Assembly: GCF_009649815.1 (NCBI RefSeq)
Contig: NZ_WJIC01000001.1
Location: 558,001-622,000, forward strand
Length of the DNA stretch: 64,000 nucleotides
Reading direction: 5' to 3'
Origin: Nocardia sp. SYP-A9097
GTDB lineage: Bacteria; Actinomycetota; Actinomycetes; Mycobacteriales; Mycobacteriaceae
Translations under genes and position numbers: made by a program
In this document: positions 25,072 to 34,403 of the stretch, piece by piece
How the letters are laid out: every line of letters starts with the position of its first letter
How positions within the stretch are numbered: position 1 is the stretch's first letter
The notes under the pieces: model-generated
Database searches by the model: none
Told to the model about the DNA's origin: nothing
What the model saw: only the letters and a program-made list of their open reading frames with translations

Positions 25072-26952
25072 TCAGGCGGCGGCGGGCTCGCTGGAGTCGG
25101 CGAATTGGGTGCTGTACAGCTCGGTGTAGCGGCCGTTCGCGGCCAGCAGCTCGGTGTGGTTGCCGCGCTCGACAATGCGGCCGTGTTCGAGCACCAGGAT
25201 CTGATCGGCATTGCGAATGGTGGACAGCCGGTGCGCGATGACCAGCGCGGTGCGCCCGTCGAGCGCCTCGGCCAGCGCCTCCTGCACCGCCGCCTCGGAG
25301 GTGGAGTCCAGCGAGGCGGTGGCCTCGTCGAGGATCACCACGCGCGGTTGCTTGAGCAGCAGCCGGGCAATGGTGAGCCGCTGGCGTTCGCCACCGGAGA
25401 GCCGGTAGCCGCGTTCACCGACCACGGTGTCCAGGCCGTCGGGTAGTGAGGCGATGAGCTCACCCAATCGGGCCCGCTCCAGGGCATTCCAGAGTTCGTC
25501 CTCGCCGGCCTCGGGCCGGGCGAGCAGCAGATTGCCGCGAATGGTGTCGTGGAACAGATGCCCGTCCTGGGTGACCAGGCCGACGGTGTCCTGAATGGAT
25601 CGGCTGGTCAGTTCGCGCACATCGTCGCCGCCCAGCCGTACCGCTCCGGAGTCCACGTCGTACAGTCGCGAAACCAATTGCGCGATAGTGGATTTGCCTG
25701 CTCCGGAGGAGCCCACCAGGGCCACCATCTGCCCGGGTTCGGCGCGCAGGCTCACCTCGTGCAGTACCTCCTCGCCGCCGCGGGTATCGAGGGTCGCCAC
25801 ATCCTCGAGCGAGGCGAGAGACACCTTGTCGGCGGACGGGTAGCCGAAGCTCACCCTGTCCAGCTCCACCGCGATGGGTCCGTCCGGCACGACGCGGGCA
25901 TCGGGCGCGTCCTCGATGAGCGGTTTCAGATCCAGGATTTCGAAGACCCGCTCGAAGCTCACCAGCGCGGACATAATGTCCACGCGGGCGCTGGCCAGCG
26001 CGGTGAGCGGTGAGTACAACCGGGTGAGCAGCAGCGAAAGTGCCACCACCGCACCGGGTTCCAGCTTTCCTTCGAGCGCGAAGTACCCGCCGAGCCCGTA
26101 CACCAGCGCCAGCGCGAGCGCCGAGACCAGCGTGAGCGCGGTGACGAAGACGGTCTGCAGCATGGCGGTGCGCACCCCGATATCGCGCACCCGCCCGGCC
26201 CGCACCCCGAACTCCGAGGACTCCTGATGCGGCCGCCCGAACAGCTTCACCAGCGTCGCGCCGGGCGCGGAGAACCGCTCGGTCATCTGCGTGCTCATGG
26301 AGGCGTTCAATCCGGCGGCTTCGCGCTGGATCTTGGCGAGCTTCTCCCCCATGCGCCGCGCGGGCAGCACGAATACCGGTAGCAGTACCAGCGCGAGCAG
26401 GGTGATCTGCCAGGACAGCCGCAGCATGACGGCGAGGGTGAGGGCGAGTGTCACCACATTGGTGACGACTCCGGAGAGTGTGGAGCTGAAGGCTCGTTGC
26501 GCCCCGATAACGTCATTGTTCAACCGGCTCACCAATGCGCCGGTCCGGGTACGCGTGAAGAACGCGATCGGCATCTTCTGCACATGATCGAAGACCGCGG
26601 TCCGCAGATCGAAGATCAATCCCTCCCCGATCCGCGCGGACAGCAGCCGAATCACCAGCCCGAGCCCCGCGTCCAGCACCGCCACCACCGCGATGATCGC
26701 CGCCAGCACCAGCACCCTGCGCGGCGCGGACCCGCTTACGATCGCATCCACGACCCGCCCCGCCAGCACCGGCGTGGCCACCGCCAATAGTGCCGACACA
26801 ATGCTGAACACCAGGAACGCCACCAGTTGCCGATGATGCGCGTGCGCGAACGCCAGAATCCGCTTCGCCGTCGCCAGCCGCAGCGGACGCTGCTCCGTAG
26901 GCGCGTTCATCTGCCGATACAGCTGATTCCACGCCACCGATTCCATACTCAT
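25072..26952 (-). CDS. ABC exporter, fused membrane and ATPase domains
   Basis: 626 aa half-transporter that should work as a dimer. Residues about 35-330 form six membrane helices (for example VAFLVFSIVSALLAVATPVLAG). The ATPase domain has Walker A GSSGAGKST, signature LSGGERQRL, Walker B VVILDEATASLD and the switch histidine in VIAHRLSTI. Substrates of this type are lipids, drugs or peptides; none can be assigned. GGAG 6 nt upstream supports the ATG at 26952. An AACCT-N6-AGGTT dyad lies in the 219-bp region upstream that it shares with the divergent FAD/Fe-S gene. Confidence 0.9.
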   Translation of the reverse strand: MSMESVAWNQLYRQMNAPTEQRPLRLATAKRILAFAHAHHRQLVAFLVFSIVSALLAVATPVLAGRVVDAIVSGSAPRRVLVLAAIIAVVAVLDAGLGLVIRLLSARIGEGLIFDLRTAVFDHVQKMPIAFFTRTRTGALVSRLNNDVIGAQRAFSSTLSGVVTNVVTLALTLAVMLRLSWQITLLALVLLPVFVLPARRMGEKLAKIQREAAGLNASMSTQMTERFSAPGATLVKLFGRPHQESSEFGVRAGRVRDIGVRTAMLQTVFVTALTLVSALALALVYGLGGYFALEGKLEPGAVVALSLLLTRLYSPLTALASARVDIMSALVSFERVFEILDLKPLIEDAPDARVVPDGPIAVELDRVSFGYPSADKVSLASLEDVATLDTRGGEEVLHEVSLRAEPGQMVALVGSSGAGKSTIAQLVSRLYDVDSGAVRLGGDDVRELTSRSIQDTVGLVTQDGHLFHDTIRGNLLLARPEAGEDELWNALERARLGELIASLPDGLDTVVGERGYRLSGGERQRLTIARLLLKQPRVVILDEATASLDSTSEAAVQEALAEALDGRTALVIAHRLSTIRNADQILVLEHGRIVERGNHTELLAANGRYTELYSTQFADSSEPAAA

Positions 26953-27171
26953 CCCGGACTCCTCACCGCTCTGAAGTCCATCAAACCTCAGACCACCGAC
27001 ACTAAAACCTCAACAAAGGTTCAGGACAAGTCCATTCCGCCCCGAATTCGCTGTCGGCGAACACGGCTCTCCCGACGTGCATGTAATGACGCAGGGGCCT
27101 TCTCGGCGTTTACCAGCGCCATTACGTGCGCGTTCGCATTATGTCGGGCGGTGGGCTCTTAGGCTGGCGGG

Positions 27172-30138
27172 GTGAGCGAGATGGTGGTGCGGGGGTTGCG
27201 CGGGCGGATCGAGGGGGAGGTCGACGCGTCCGAGCGGCGGGTGGCGGAGTACTCCTCCGATGCCTCGAACTATCGGGTGCTGCCGTCGGCCGTGGTGTTT
27301 CCGCGCACCGACGGGGATGTGCGCGAGGTGCTCGCATTCGCGCGGGCGGAGGGTATCGGGGTTACCGCCCGAGGTGCGGGGACTTCGGTGGCGGGCAATG
27401 CCATTGGCGCGGGCATCGTGCTGGATTTCAGCCGTCATATGAACGCGATTCTCGAGGTGGACGCGCGGCAGCGGTGGGCGCGAGTGCAACCCGGAGTGGT
27501 GCTGGGGGCGTTGCAGGGTGCGGTCGCGGCGCACGGTCTGCGATTCGGTCCCGATCCGTCGACGCAGAATCGGTGCACCCTCGGCGGGATGATCGGGAAC
27601 AATGCCTGCGGACCGCATGCCGTGGCTTGGGGACGGACCTCGGATACCGTGCGTGAACTGCGGGTACTCGATGGGCGCGGGGAGGAACGGCGGCTCGGCA
27701 GCGAGTTGTCGGTGGTACCGGGGCTGAGCGAGTTCACCCGCGCGAATCTCGCTGTGCTGCGTACCGAATTGGGGCGATTCAAGCGCCAGGCATCGGGATA
27801 CGCGCTGGAACGTCTACTGCCGGAGCGTGGTTCGTCGGTGGCGAAGGCGTTCGTAGGTTCGGAGGGCACCTGCGGATTGCTACTCGAAGCCACGGTCGAG
27901 CTGGTGCCGATACCGGCGGCGACCGTGCTGGTGGTGCTCGGCTATCCCGATATGCCAACGGCCGCAGACGATGTCGCTGCCGTGCTGGCGGTGCGCCCGG
28001 TCGCTGTCGAGGGGATGGATGCCCGCCTGGTCGATGTGGTGCGCAGGCATCGCGGTGGTGCGGTGCCGACCCTGCCGCGCGGCGGTGGCTGGCTCTTCGT
28101 GGAGATCGAGGGCGCGACTGCCGAGCAGGCGCGGGAGACCGCCGAACTGCTCTGCCGGTCCGCGCACGCGGTCGATTCCAGGCTGGTGCTGGACGCATGG
28201 GAAGCCAAGGCGCTGTGGACGATTCGCGCCGATGGCGCGGGGCTCTCCGGTCGCACACCCGAGGGGAATCCGGCGTGGCCGGGCTGGGAGGACGCGGCCG
28301 TCCCACCCGATCGTCTCGGCGACTACCTGCGTGCGTTCGAGGAACTCATGCGCGAGCATCGCGTGGACGGCCTGCTCTACGGCCATATCGGTGACGGTTG
28401 TATTCACGTCCGCCTGGATCTGCCGATAGCCGATGCGCCGCAACGTTTTCGGGCCTTCCTCGAGGATGCCGCCCGCCAGGTGGTCGCCTTCGGCGGCTCC
28501 CTCTCCGGTGAGCACGGCGACGGCCGCGCGCGCTCGGAACTGCTGCGCCACATGTACTCCCCCACCGCCCTGGCCGCTTTCGCCGAGTTCAAGTCCCTGT
28601 TCGACCCGGACGACATCCTCAACCCCGGTGTCATGGTGCGCCCCAATGCCATTGACTCGGACCTGCGCCTGGTCGGTGTACGCCCGATGCCCGCAGCGGG
28701 TGGTTTCGCCTTCCCCGATGACGGCGATCTCGCCACCGCCGTACACCGCTGTGTCGGGGTGGGTAAATGCCGCGCCGACACCGGCTCCTCGGGTGGCTTC
28801 ATGTGCCCGTCCTATCTGGCCACCTCCGATGAGAAGGACAGCACCCGAGCCCGAGCCCGCGTCCTGCAGGAGGTGGTTCGCGGCGCCCTCGACTGGCGCT
28901 CCGACGCCGTGGCCGAATCCCTGGATCTCTGCCTGTCCTGCAAGGCATGTCACTCCGACTGCCCCGCCGGGGTGGATATGGCCACCTACAAATCCGAGAC
29001 CCTGCACCGCCGCTACCAGGGCCGCCTCCGCCCGGTGGACCATTACGCTCTCGGCCGGCTTCCCGAGTGGCTTGCCGCCGCCACGCGCCTTCCGCGCGTC
29101 GCGAATGCCCTCGCGACAGCCGGTCCATTGCGTCGAATAGTGCTGCGCGCAGCGGGAATCGACGCGCGCCGTCCCATTCCGCCGCTGGCTGTCGAGAGCT
29201 TCCGCCGGGGGTGGCGACGCCGGTTCGAGACCCAGCGGCGCGGATCTGTCACCGCGCCCGGTGAGCCGGCAGGGTGGCGACGCCGCTGGTTCGAGATTTC
29301 GGGGCGCGGATCTGTCACCGCGCTGGGCGGCGCGCCCGGTGAGGCGGCAAGGAGTCGGCGCGAGGCGATATCTGCCGCGGACGCGAGCAGGCCCGCCGTC
29401 GTGCTGTGGATCGACACGTTCACCGACGCGTTCGATCCGGAGATCGCTTGGGCGGCTGTCGAATTGATCTCCTCACTCGGGTATCGCGTCGATATTCCCG
29501 AGCGCCGGGTGTGCTGCGGGCTGACCTGGATCAGCACCGGCCAACTCGACGGGGCACGAATTCGCCTGCGCGCCACGGTGGATGCGCTCGACGCACACGT
29601 GCGGGCGGGTGGATTGGTCGTCGGCCTGGAGCCCTCCTGCTCCGCCACCCTACGCGAGGATCTCCCGCGTCTGCTGCCCGATGATCCGCGCGCGCACACC
29701 GTCGCGGCGGCCGTGCGTACCCTGGCGGAGTTCCTGCAATCGTGTGCCGACTGGACCCCACCGGATCGCACCGGCCGACATGTCGTGGTCCAGCCGCACT
29801 GCCATGAGCACGCGGTCTCAGGCTTCGCGGCGGACCGCCGGATTCTGGAGCGCACCGGCGCGACCATCCACGAGATCGCCGGATGCTGCGGGCTGGCCGG
29901 AAACTTCGGAATGCAGCGCGGGCACTACGACGTCTCGGTCGCGGTGGCCGAGAACGGCTTGCTGCCCGCGCTGCGCGATGCTCCGCAGGATGCTGTCTTC
30001 CTCGCCGACGGGTTCTCGTGCCGCACGCAGGCCGACCAGCTGGCGGGAAAGCCGGCTGAGCATCTCGCGCAGTTCTTGCTGGACCCTCGCAGCCCAGCAT
30101 CGACCGGCGGTGCACCTGCGCCGGGTCGCGATCGTTAG
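27172..30138 (+). CDS. FAD- and Fe-S-binding dehydrogenase (YdiJ/2-hydroxyacid dehydrogenase type)
   Basis: 988 aa. The FAD-linked oxidase domain comes first (VFPRTDGDVREVLAFAR, ARGAGTSVAGNA, GPDPSTQNRCTLGGMIGNN), followed by its C-terminal domain with GHIGDGCIHVR. Two 4Fe-4S motifs follow near residue 530 and at CLSCKACHSDCP, then two CCG domains (CCGLTWIS, CCGLAGNFG). This order is that of YdiJ-type D-2-hydroxyglutarate dehydrogenases and related D-lactate dehydrogenases, which pass electrons to the respiratory chain. A 21-aa segment in the linker before the CCG part is tandemly duplicated. GTG start at 27172; an ATG at 27181 is an alternative. Confidence 0.85.
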   Translation: MSEMVVRGLRGRIEGEVDASERRVAEYSSDASNYRVLPSAVVFPRTDGDVREVLAFARAEGIGVTARGAGTSVAGNAIGAGIVLDFSRHMNAILEVDARQRWARVQPGVVLGALQGAVAAHGLRFGPDPSTQNRCTLGGMIGNNACGPHAVAWGRTSDTVRELRVLDGRGEERRLGSELSVVPGLSEFTRANLAVLRTELGRFKRQASGYALERLLPERGSSVAKAFVGSEGTCGLLLEATVELVPIPAATVLVVLGYPDMPTAADDVAAVLAVRPVAVEGMDARLVDVVRRHRGGAVPTLPRGGGWLFVEIEGATAEQARETAELLCRSAHAVDSRLVLDAWEAKALWTIRADGAGLSGRTPEGNPAWPGWEDAAVPPDRLGDYLRAFEELMREHRVDGLLYGHIGDGCIHVRLDLPIADAPQRFRAFLEDAARQVVAFGGSLSGEHGDGRARSELLRHMYSPTALAAFAEFKSLFDPDDILNPGVMVRPNAIDSDLRLVGVRPMPAAGGFAFPDDGDLATAVHRCVGVGKCRADTGSSGGFMCPSYLATSDEKDSTRARARVLQEVVRGALDWRSDAVAESLDLCLSCKACHSDCPAGVDMATYKSETLHRRYQGRLRPVDHYALGRLPEWLAAATRLPRVANALATAGPLRRIVLRAAGIDARRPIPPLAVESFRRGWRRRFETQRRGSVTAPGEPAGWRRRWFEISGRGSVTALGGAPGEAARSRREAISAADASRPAVVLWIDTFTDAFDPEIAWAAVELISSLGYRVDIPERRVCCGLTWISTGQLDGARIRLRATVDALDAHVRAGGLVVGLEPSCSATLREDLPRLLPDDPRAHTVAAAVRTLAEFLQSCADWTPPDRTGRHVVVQPHCHEHAVSGFAADRRILERTGATIHEIAGCCGLAGNFGMQRGHYDVSVAVAENGLLPALRDAPQDAVFLADGFSCRTQADQLAGKPAEHLAQFLLDPRSPASTGGAPAPGRDR
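29211..29351 (+). repeat. 63-bp in-frame tandem duplication
   Basis: GTGGCGACGCCG starts at 29211 and 29274; both copies continue through TTCGAGA, GCGCGGATCTGTCACCGCGC and CCCGGTGAG. The encoded repeats begin GWRRRFETQRRGSVTA and GWRRRWFEISGRGSVTA. The second copy carries a short GGCGGCG insertion-like extension. It lies in a non-conserved linker of the dehydrogenase. Confidence 0.75.
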
Positions 30139-30155
30139 CGACGCCCGACCCCGTC

Positions 30156-30237
30156 ATTCCGGCGCGTCCTTGGCCGGAATCCACACGATCGGCGGATGTG
30201 TGGCCATGCCGGATCCCGGCCGAAAGCATGCCGGGAT
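30156..30237. repeat. REP-like palindromic element, copy 2 (two units)
   Basis: ATTCCGGC (30156-30163) pairs with GCCGGAAT (30173-30180), and ATCCCGGC (30213-30220) pairs with GCCGGGAT (30230-30237). Between them CCACAC (30181-30186) pairs with GTGTGG (30198-30203). The two units are in opposite orientation, forming a larger cruciform in the gap between the FAD/Fe-S gene and the glycosylase gene. Confidence 0.75.
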
Positions 30238-30339
30238 GGCGGGGTGGAGGAGCCGGGCCGACGAATGGTGGGGTGTTGCCGGTCACCAGTGGACGGGGGT
30301 TCGCTGCGGTGCTTCCCGGGTGTCGCGCAGAATGTCCCG

Positions 30340-31272
30340 ATGACCTCCGTGCCGACCACCAGCGCTCTCGCGCGCACGGTGCGGTCGGAGCGGCCGATTG
30401 ATCTCGCCGCGACCGTCTCGCCGCTGCGGCATGGCTTCGGTGATCCCTGTCATCGGGAGACGCCGGATGGCGCGCACTGGCATGCCTCGCGGATGGAGTC
30501 CGGGGTGGTGACGTATCGGCTGCGGCAGGCCGATCGGAATGCGGTCGAGGCGCGGGCGTGGGGTCCGGGGGCCGAGGAGTTCCTGGAGCAACTTCCGGCG
30601 ATGCTGTGCCTGGATGAGGATCTGAGCGGCTTCGCGCCGGAGCATCCGAAGGTGGTCGAGGCGCATCGGCGTAATCCGGGCTTGCGGATGTTGCGGACCG
30701 GCTTGGTGTTCGAGGCGCTGGTGCCGGTGGTGCTGGAGCAGAAGGTGCACATCAAGACAGCGCATGATTCGTGGCGAAAGCTGGTGTGGCGGTACGGAAC
30801 TCCCGCGCCCGGTCCCGCGCCGGAGGGTCTGCGGGTGATGCCGGACGCGGAGACGTGGCGGCATATTCCGTCGTGGGTGTATCACCGGGCGAATGTGGGC
30901 CCGCAGCGGTCGAAAACCATTGTGCTGGCGTCCCGTATCGCGTCGAAGCTGGAGGAGGCGGCGACGCTGGGTCATACCGAGGCCGCGGAGCGACTGCGTA
31001 CCGTCCCGGGGATCGGGGTGTGGACGGCCGCCGAGATCGCGCAGCGCGCCTTCGGTGATCCGGATGCCTTGTCGGTGGGTGATTTTCACCTCGCCGCCAC
31101 GGTCGGCTGGACGCTACTGGGTCGTCCCATCGACGATGACGAGATGGTCGAGTATCTGGAACCGCTTCGGCCACACCGTTATCGGGCCGTGCGCCTGCTG
31201 GGTCTGGCGGGTTTCGCGCACAAGCCGAAGTTCGGTCCGCGCACGCCGTACACCGATCACAGCCGTATCTGA
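30340..31272 (+). CDS. AlkA-type DNA-3-methyladenine glycosylase (HhH-GPD)
   Basis: 310 aa. The C-terminal two thirds carry the HhH-GPD fold: helix-hairpin-helix LRTVPGIGVWTAAEIAQRAF followed by the catalytic aspartate in SVGDFHLAATVGW. The N-terminal part (LRHGFGDPCHR) resembles the extra beta domain of actinobacterial AlkA-like proteins. Such enzymes remove alkylated purines to start base-excision repair. There is no Ada-type methyl-acceptor domain. The ATG at 30340 lacks a clear ribosome site. The stop is 1 nt from the stop of the convergent solute-binding gene. Confidence 0.83.
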   Translation: MTSVPTTSALARTVRSERPIDLAATVSPLRHGFGDPCHRETPDGAHWHASRMESGVVTYRLRQADRNAVEARAWGPGAEEFLEQLPAMLCLDEDLSGFAPEHPKVVEAHRRNPGLRMLRTGLVFEALVPVVLEQKVHIKTAHDSWRKLVWRYGTPAPGPAPEGLRVMPDAETWRHIPSWVYHRANVGPQRSKTIVLASRIASKLEEAATLGHTEAAERLRTVPGIGVWTAAEIAQRAFGDPDALSVGDFHLAATVGWTLLGRPIDDDEMVEYLEPLRPHRYRAVRLLGLAGFAHKPKFGPRTPYTDHSRI

Positions 31273-31273
31273 C

Positions 31274-32554
31274 CTACCGCTGGTCGAGGGCATTGTTCGC
31301 GGCGTCCTGTGCGCGTATCAAGCCGGTGTCCACGGGCAGTCGGCCGAGGAATATTTCGGCGAGGATCGGGTCCATGGCCTCGAGTGCGGATGGGAATCCG
31401 GGCCCGCCGCCGGCGGAGATCTGTCCATCACGCAGCACATCGAAGAACGGCGTCACATCCACGCCGTGCCGAGCCCAATAGTCCCGGTACACCTGCTGTT
31501 CGGAGATGACGGCGGGAATGGTGGCCCCGTCCAGGCCGAGGTGTCGATTGCCCGCCGCGCTGCCCAGCCAGGCGAGTACCCGCTTGGTCGCCTCCGGATG
31601 TGGTGAGGCCGTATTGCCCGCCACCGCGATCGAATTGTTCGCGCTGATCCTGCCTTTCGGTCCGCGCGGGATGAGCGCGAGCCCCCACCGGAATCCGGCG
31701 TTCTGCGAGATGGTGGCGAGATTGAAGCTCCCGGATTGGAACAGCGCCATCTTCCCTTGCAGGAAGGCGCTTTTGGCGAAGTCACCACTGTTGTTGGTGT
31801 CCGCCGCCGAGGGCGACAACCCGTCCGCGATCAACCGCACCAGGTAGCTGAAGGCCATGTCCCCCTGCGGATTCGCGAAGGCGAAGCGCCCGTCCCGCTG
31901 CAGCACCGCGCCGGCTGATCCCATGTAGGGCAGTTGCAGGGATTGAAAGTCCTTGGCCGCGTTGTAAGGCCACGGCGCGACCTCCCGCAACCGCCGCAGC
32001 ATGGGCCGGAGGGTATCGGTGCCCTCGTCGGGACTCCAGCTCATTCCCGCCAGTTCGGCGGGATCGACTCCGGCCCGTTCCAGCAGTTCCCGGTTGTAGA
32101 ACACCGCACTGCCGCCATCCACGAATTGCGGTACGGCCCACAGTGTTCCATTGCGGGTGAACTGTGCGACCGCGAACGGATCCCAGGCCGCGGCGGCATC
32201 GGAGCCCAGCGTCTGCCCGATATCGACGAGGTGCCCGCTATCGGCGTAATCCTCGTACAGACTGGTCCAGAACAGATCGTCGGCAATCCCGCCCGCCACA
32301 TCCAGCCGGAGTTTGCGCGCGTAGGAAGCCCACGGCACCAGCGTGATTCGCACTTCGATATCCGGATTGGCCCGCTCGAACTCATCCAATGAGGCCCGGT
32401 ACGCGGAGACGAAACTCTGATCCCAGATACGCAATCGCACCACGGTGCGCCCGGATCCATCGCCCTCCCGGCCCAACCACAGTGCCGCGCCGATCAATAC
32501 CACGATGGCGAGCGCGATCCCGAGCACCGCCCGCGTCGAATCCTGCACCCTCAT
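31274..32554 (-). CDS. ABC transporter extracellular solute-binding protein (sugar type)
   Basis: 426 aa. After a hydrophobic N-terminal helix (residues 10-27) the sequence follows carbohydrate-binding proteins of the MalE type: VVRLRIWDQSFVSAYRASLDEFE, DIEVRITLVPWASY, and GTLWAVPQFVDGGSAVFYN. Unlike most actinobacterial homologues there is no lipobox cysteine, so it is probably held by an uncleaved N-terminal anchor or released. It is the last gene of a permease-permease-binding-protein operon, and its start overlaps the preceding permease stop by 4 nt. No ATPase gene is present; a shared MsiK-like ATPase elsewhere is likely. Confidence 0.87.
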   Translation of the reverse strand: MRVQDSTRAVLGIALAIVVLIGAALWLGREGDGSGRTVVRLRIWDQSFVSAYRASLDEFERANPDIEVRITLVPWASYARKLRLDVAGGIADDLFWTSLYEDYADSGHLVDIGQTLGSDAAAAWDPFAVAQFTRNGTLWAVPQFVDGGSAVFYNRELLERAGVDPAELAGMSWSPDEGTDTLRPMLRRLREVAPWPYNAAKDFQSLQLPYMGSAGAVLQRDGRFAFANPQGDMAFSYLVRLIADGLSPSAADTNNSGDFAKSAFLQGKMALFQSGSFNLATISQNAGFRWGLALIPRGPKGRISANNSIAVAGNTASPHPEATKRVLAWLGSAAGNRHLGLDGATIPAVISEQQVYRDYWARHGVDVTPFFDVLRDGQISAGGGPGFPSALEAMDPILAEIFLGRLPVDTGLIRAQDAANNALDQR

Positions 32555-33384
32555 TTGAGCCCCGTCCAAGCGATGGACCGCAACACCTGCCGCTGGAACA
32601 CCACGAACAACACCACCAGCGGCGCGATGGCGAGGGTGGTGGCGGCCATGATGAGCGGCCACTGCGAGTTGTACTGGGTCTGCATATTCGCGGTGGCCAC
32701 GGTCAGCACCTGCCACTTCGCACCGCTGGCCGCGACCAACGGCCACATGAAGCTGTTCCACTGCGACACCACGGTAATGACGGTGAGCGTGGCCAGAATC
32801 GGCTTGCTCATCGGCACCACCACATCGACGAGTATGTCGAGGGTATTGGCCCCATCCATGCGCGCCGCGTCGAGAAGCTCCCCCGGTATGGCCCGAAAGT
32901 ATTGGCGCAGCAGGAATATGGCGTACGGCGAGCCGAACAGGAAGGGCAATACCAACGCCCAGAAGGTATTCAGCCACCCGAGCTTCGCGAACATGAGGTA
33001 CAGCGGGATGAGGGTGACGGCACTCGGCACCATCATGGTCCCGAGATACACCCAGAACAGTGCCTCCCGACCGGGAAAGCTGGTGCACGCGAACGCATAC
33101 GCGGCGAGTATCGAGACGAGCAATTGTCCACCGGTGATGCACACCGTCATCAGCGTGGTAACGGCGACCGCCCGCCCGAGCCCCTGATCCAACACGGCCC
33201 GGAAGTTGTCCAGTGTCATCGGATGCGGTGCCGCCAAGGCGGATTCGTTCGCGAACTGCCCCGACGTCTTGACAGCAGTCCAGGCACTCAGCACCAGCGG
33301 TGCGACCGTGAACAATGCTCCTGCGATCAGCACCAGGTACGCCACCCCGGAACGCACTGCGCTCCCGCGCAGTTCAGTACTCAT
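32551..33384 (-). CDS. carbohydrate ABC transporter permease (MalG type)
   Basis: 277 aa with six predicted membrane helices. The cytoplasmic EAA loop, which docks the ATPase, reads LDAARMDGANTLDILVDVVV. The periplasmic insertion between helices 1 and 2 and the C-terminal LRSIAWTGLK ending are typical of MalG-like (CUT1) permeases. It overlaps the next gene by 4 nt and the previous permease by 11 nt, so the three genes are translated as one operon. The imported sugar is unknown. Confidence 0.9.
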   Translation of the reverse strand: MSTELRGSAVRSGVAYLVLIAGALFTVAPLVLSAWTAVKTSGQFANESALAAPHPMTLDNFRAVLDQGLGRAVAVTTLMTVCITGGQLLVSILAAYAFACTSFPGREALFWVYLGTMMVPSAVTLIPLYLMFAKLGWLNTFWALVLPFLFGSPYAIFLLRQYFRAIPGELLDAARMDGANTLDILVDVVVPMSKPILATLTVITVVSQWNSFMWPLVAASGAKWQVLTVATANMQTQYNSQWPLIMAATTLAIAPLVVLFVVFQRQVLRSIAWTGLK

Positions 33385-34240
33385 AACTGGTCCGATCCCG
33401 GAAGTACCGATGCTGCGCGAAGGTGATCACGAACATCACCGCGAACATCACCACCGCCATAACCGCGGCCCGCCCCGGTCGCGCCGCATCGAACGCCTCC
33501 GAATACAGCCGCATGGCAACCACATCCGTGCGATGGTCCGGTCCCCCACGCGTGAGCGCGTACACCGCGTCAAAGGTCTGAAACGCCGTCAACACCCCCG
33601 TGGCGAGCACGAAGAACATGGTCGGCCGCAGCAAAGGCAGAATGACCCATCGGATGCGCCGCCACCCGGTAGCCCCGTCCAGCGCACCCGCATCGAGAAT
33701 CTCCGCGGGTATCGCGCGTATCCCGGCCACGAAGAACAGCGCCACATACCCCACATTCATCCAAATGAGCACCGCCGCAACGCAGGGCAACGCCAGCCCA
33801 GGCGAACTCAACCACTCGACCCGCCGCCCCAGCACCGCATTCAACGCCCCACCGGTAGGCGCGAAAACCCACTGCCACACCACCCCCACCGCCACCGGCG
33901 CACACATCCAAGGCAGCGCATAAACCACCCGCAGCACACTCCCCCCGCGCCCCCGCCCCGCCAACAGCGCAGCCACCCCGAACCCCAGCGCCGTCTGCAC
34001 CGGCACCACCATCACCGTCAACACCACCGTGACACCCAAAGAATGCCCGAACTGCCGGTCCCCCAACACAGCCCGCCAATTCGCCGGCCCCGCGAACTCC
34101 ACCGGCCCCAACAGATTCCAACTATGCAAACTCAACCAAAGCACCACCCCAATCGGAACCAGCAGAAAACAGCCGACCCCGACAAGGCTCGGCAACAACA
34201 GCACATAACTGGTGGCAACCCGCCGAACCCTCCGGTCCAT
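33374..34240 (-). CDS. sugar ABC transporter permease (MalF type)
   Basis: 288 aa with six membrane helices, beginning SYVLLLPSLVGVGCFLLVPI, and an EAA loop at LDAGALDGATGWRRIRWVIL. It pairs with the MalG-type permease to form the membrane channel. The ATG at 34240 was chosen because it gives the usual short basic N-terminus (MDRRVRR) before helix 1; upstream codons lack resemblance to the family. No ribosome site is evident. It is the first gene of the operon and is divergent from the duplicated cassette at 34404. Confidence 0.88.
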   Translation of the reverse strand: MDRRVRRVATSYVLLLPSLVGVGCFLLVPIGVVLWLSLHSWNLLGPVEFAGPANWRAVLGDRQFGHSLGVTVVLTVMVVPVQTALGFGVAALLAGRGRGGSVLRVVYALPWMCAPVAVGVVWQWVFAPTGGALNAVLGRRVEWLSSPGLALPCVAAVLIWMNVGYVALFFVAGIRAIPAEILDAGALDGATGWRRIRWVILPLLRPTMFFVLATGVLTAFQTFDAVYALTRGGPDHRTDVVAMRLYSEAFDAARPGRAAVMAVVMFAVMFVITFAQHRYFRDRTSYEY

Positions 34241-34403
34241 GACCGCCGACGCTACCGCCCAACCCACACACCCTGTGCGACCCCCGCCCGAATCGTCCGA
34301 CCAGCCCTGCGTTTTCGGCCGACGCCGCCCCGACCCCACGGTCCTGACGCATGATGGTTTTGCGACCGGCGAGGCAAGCCACGGCAGGCAGGGGACGGCG
34401 TCG

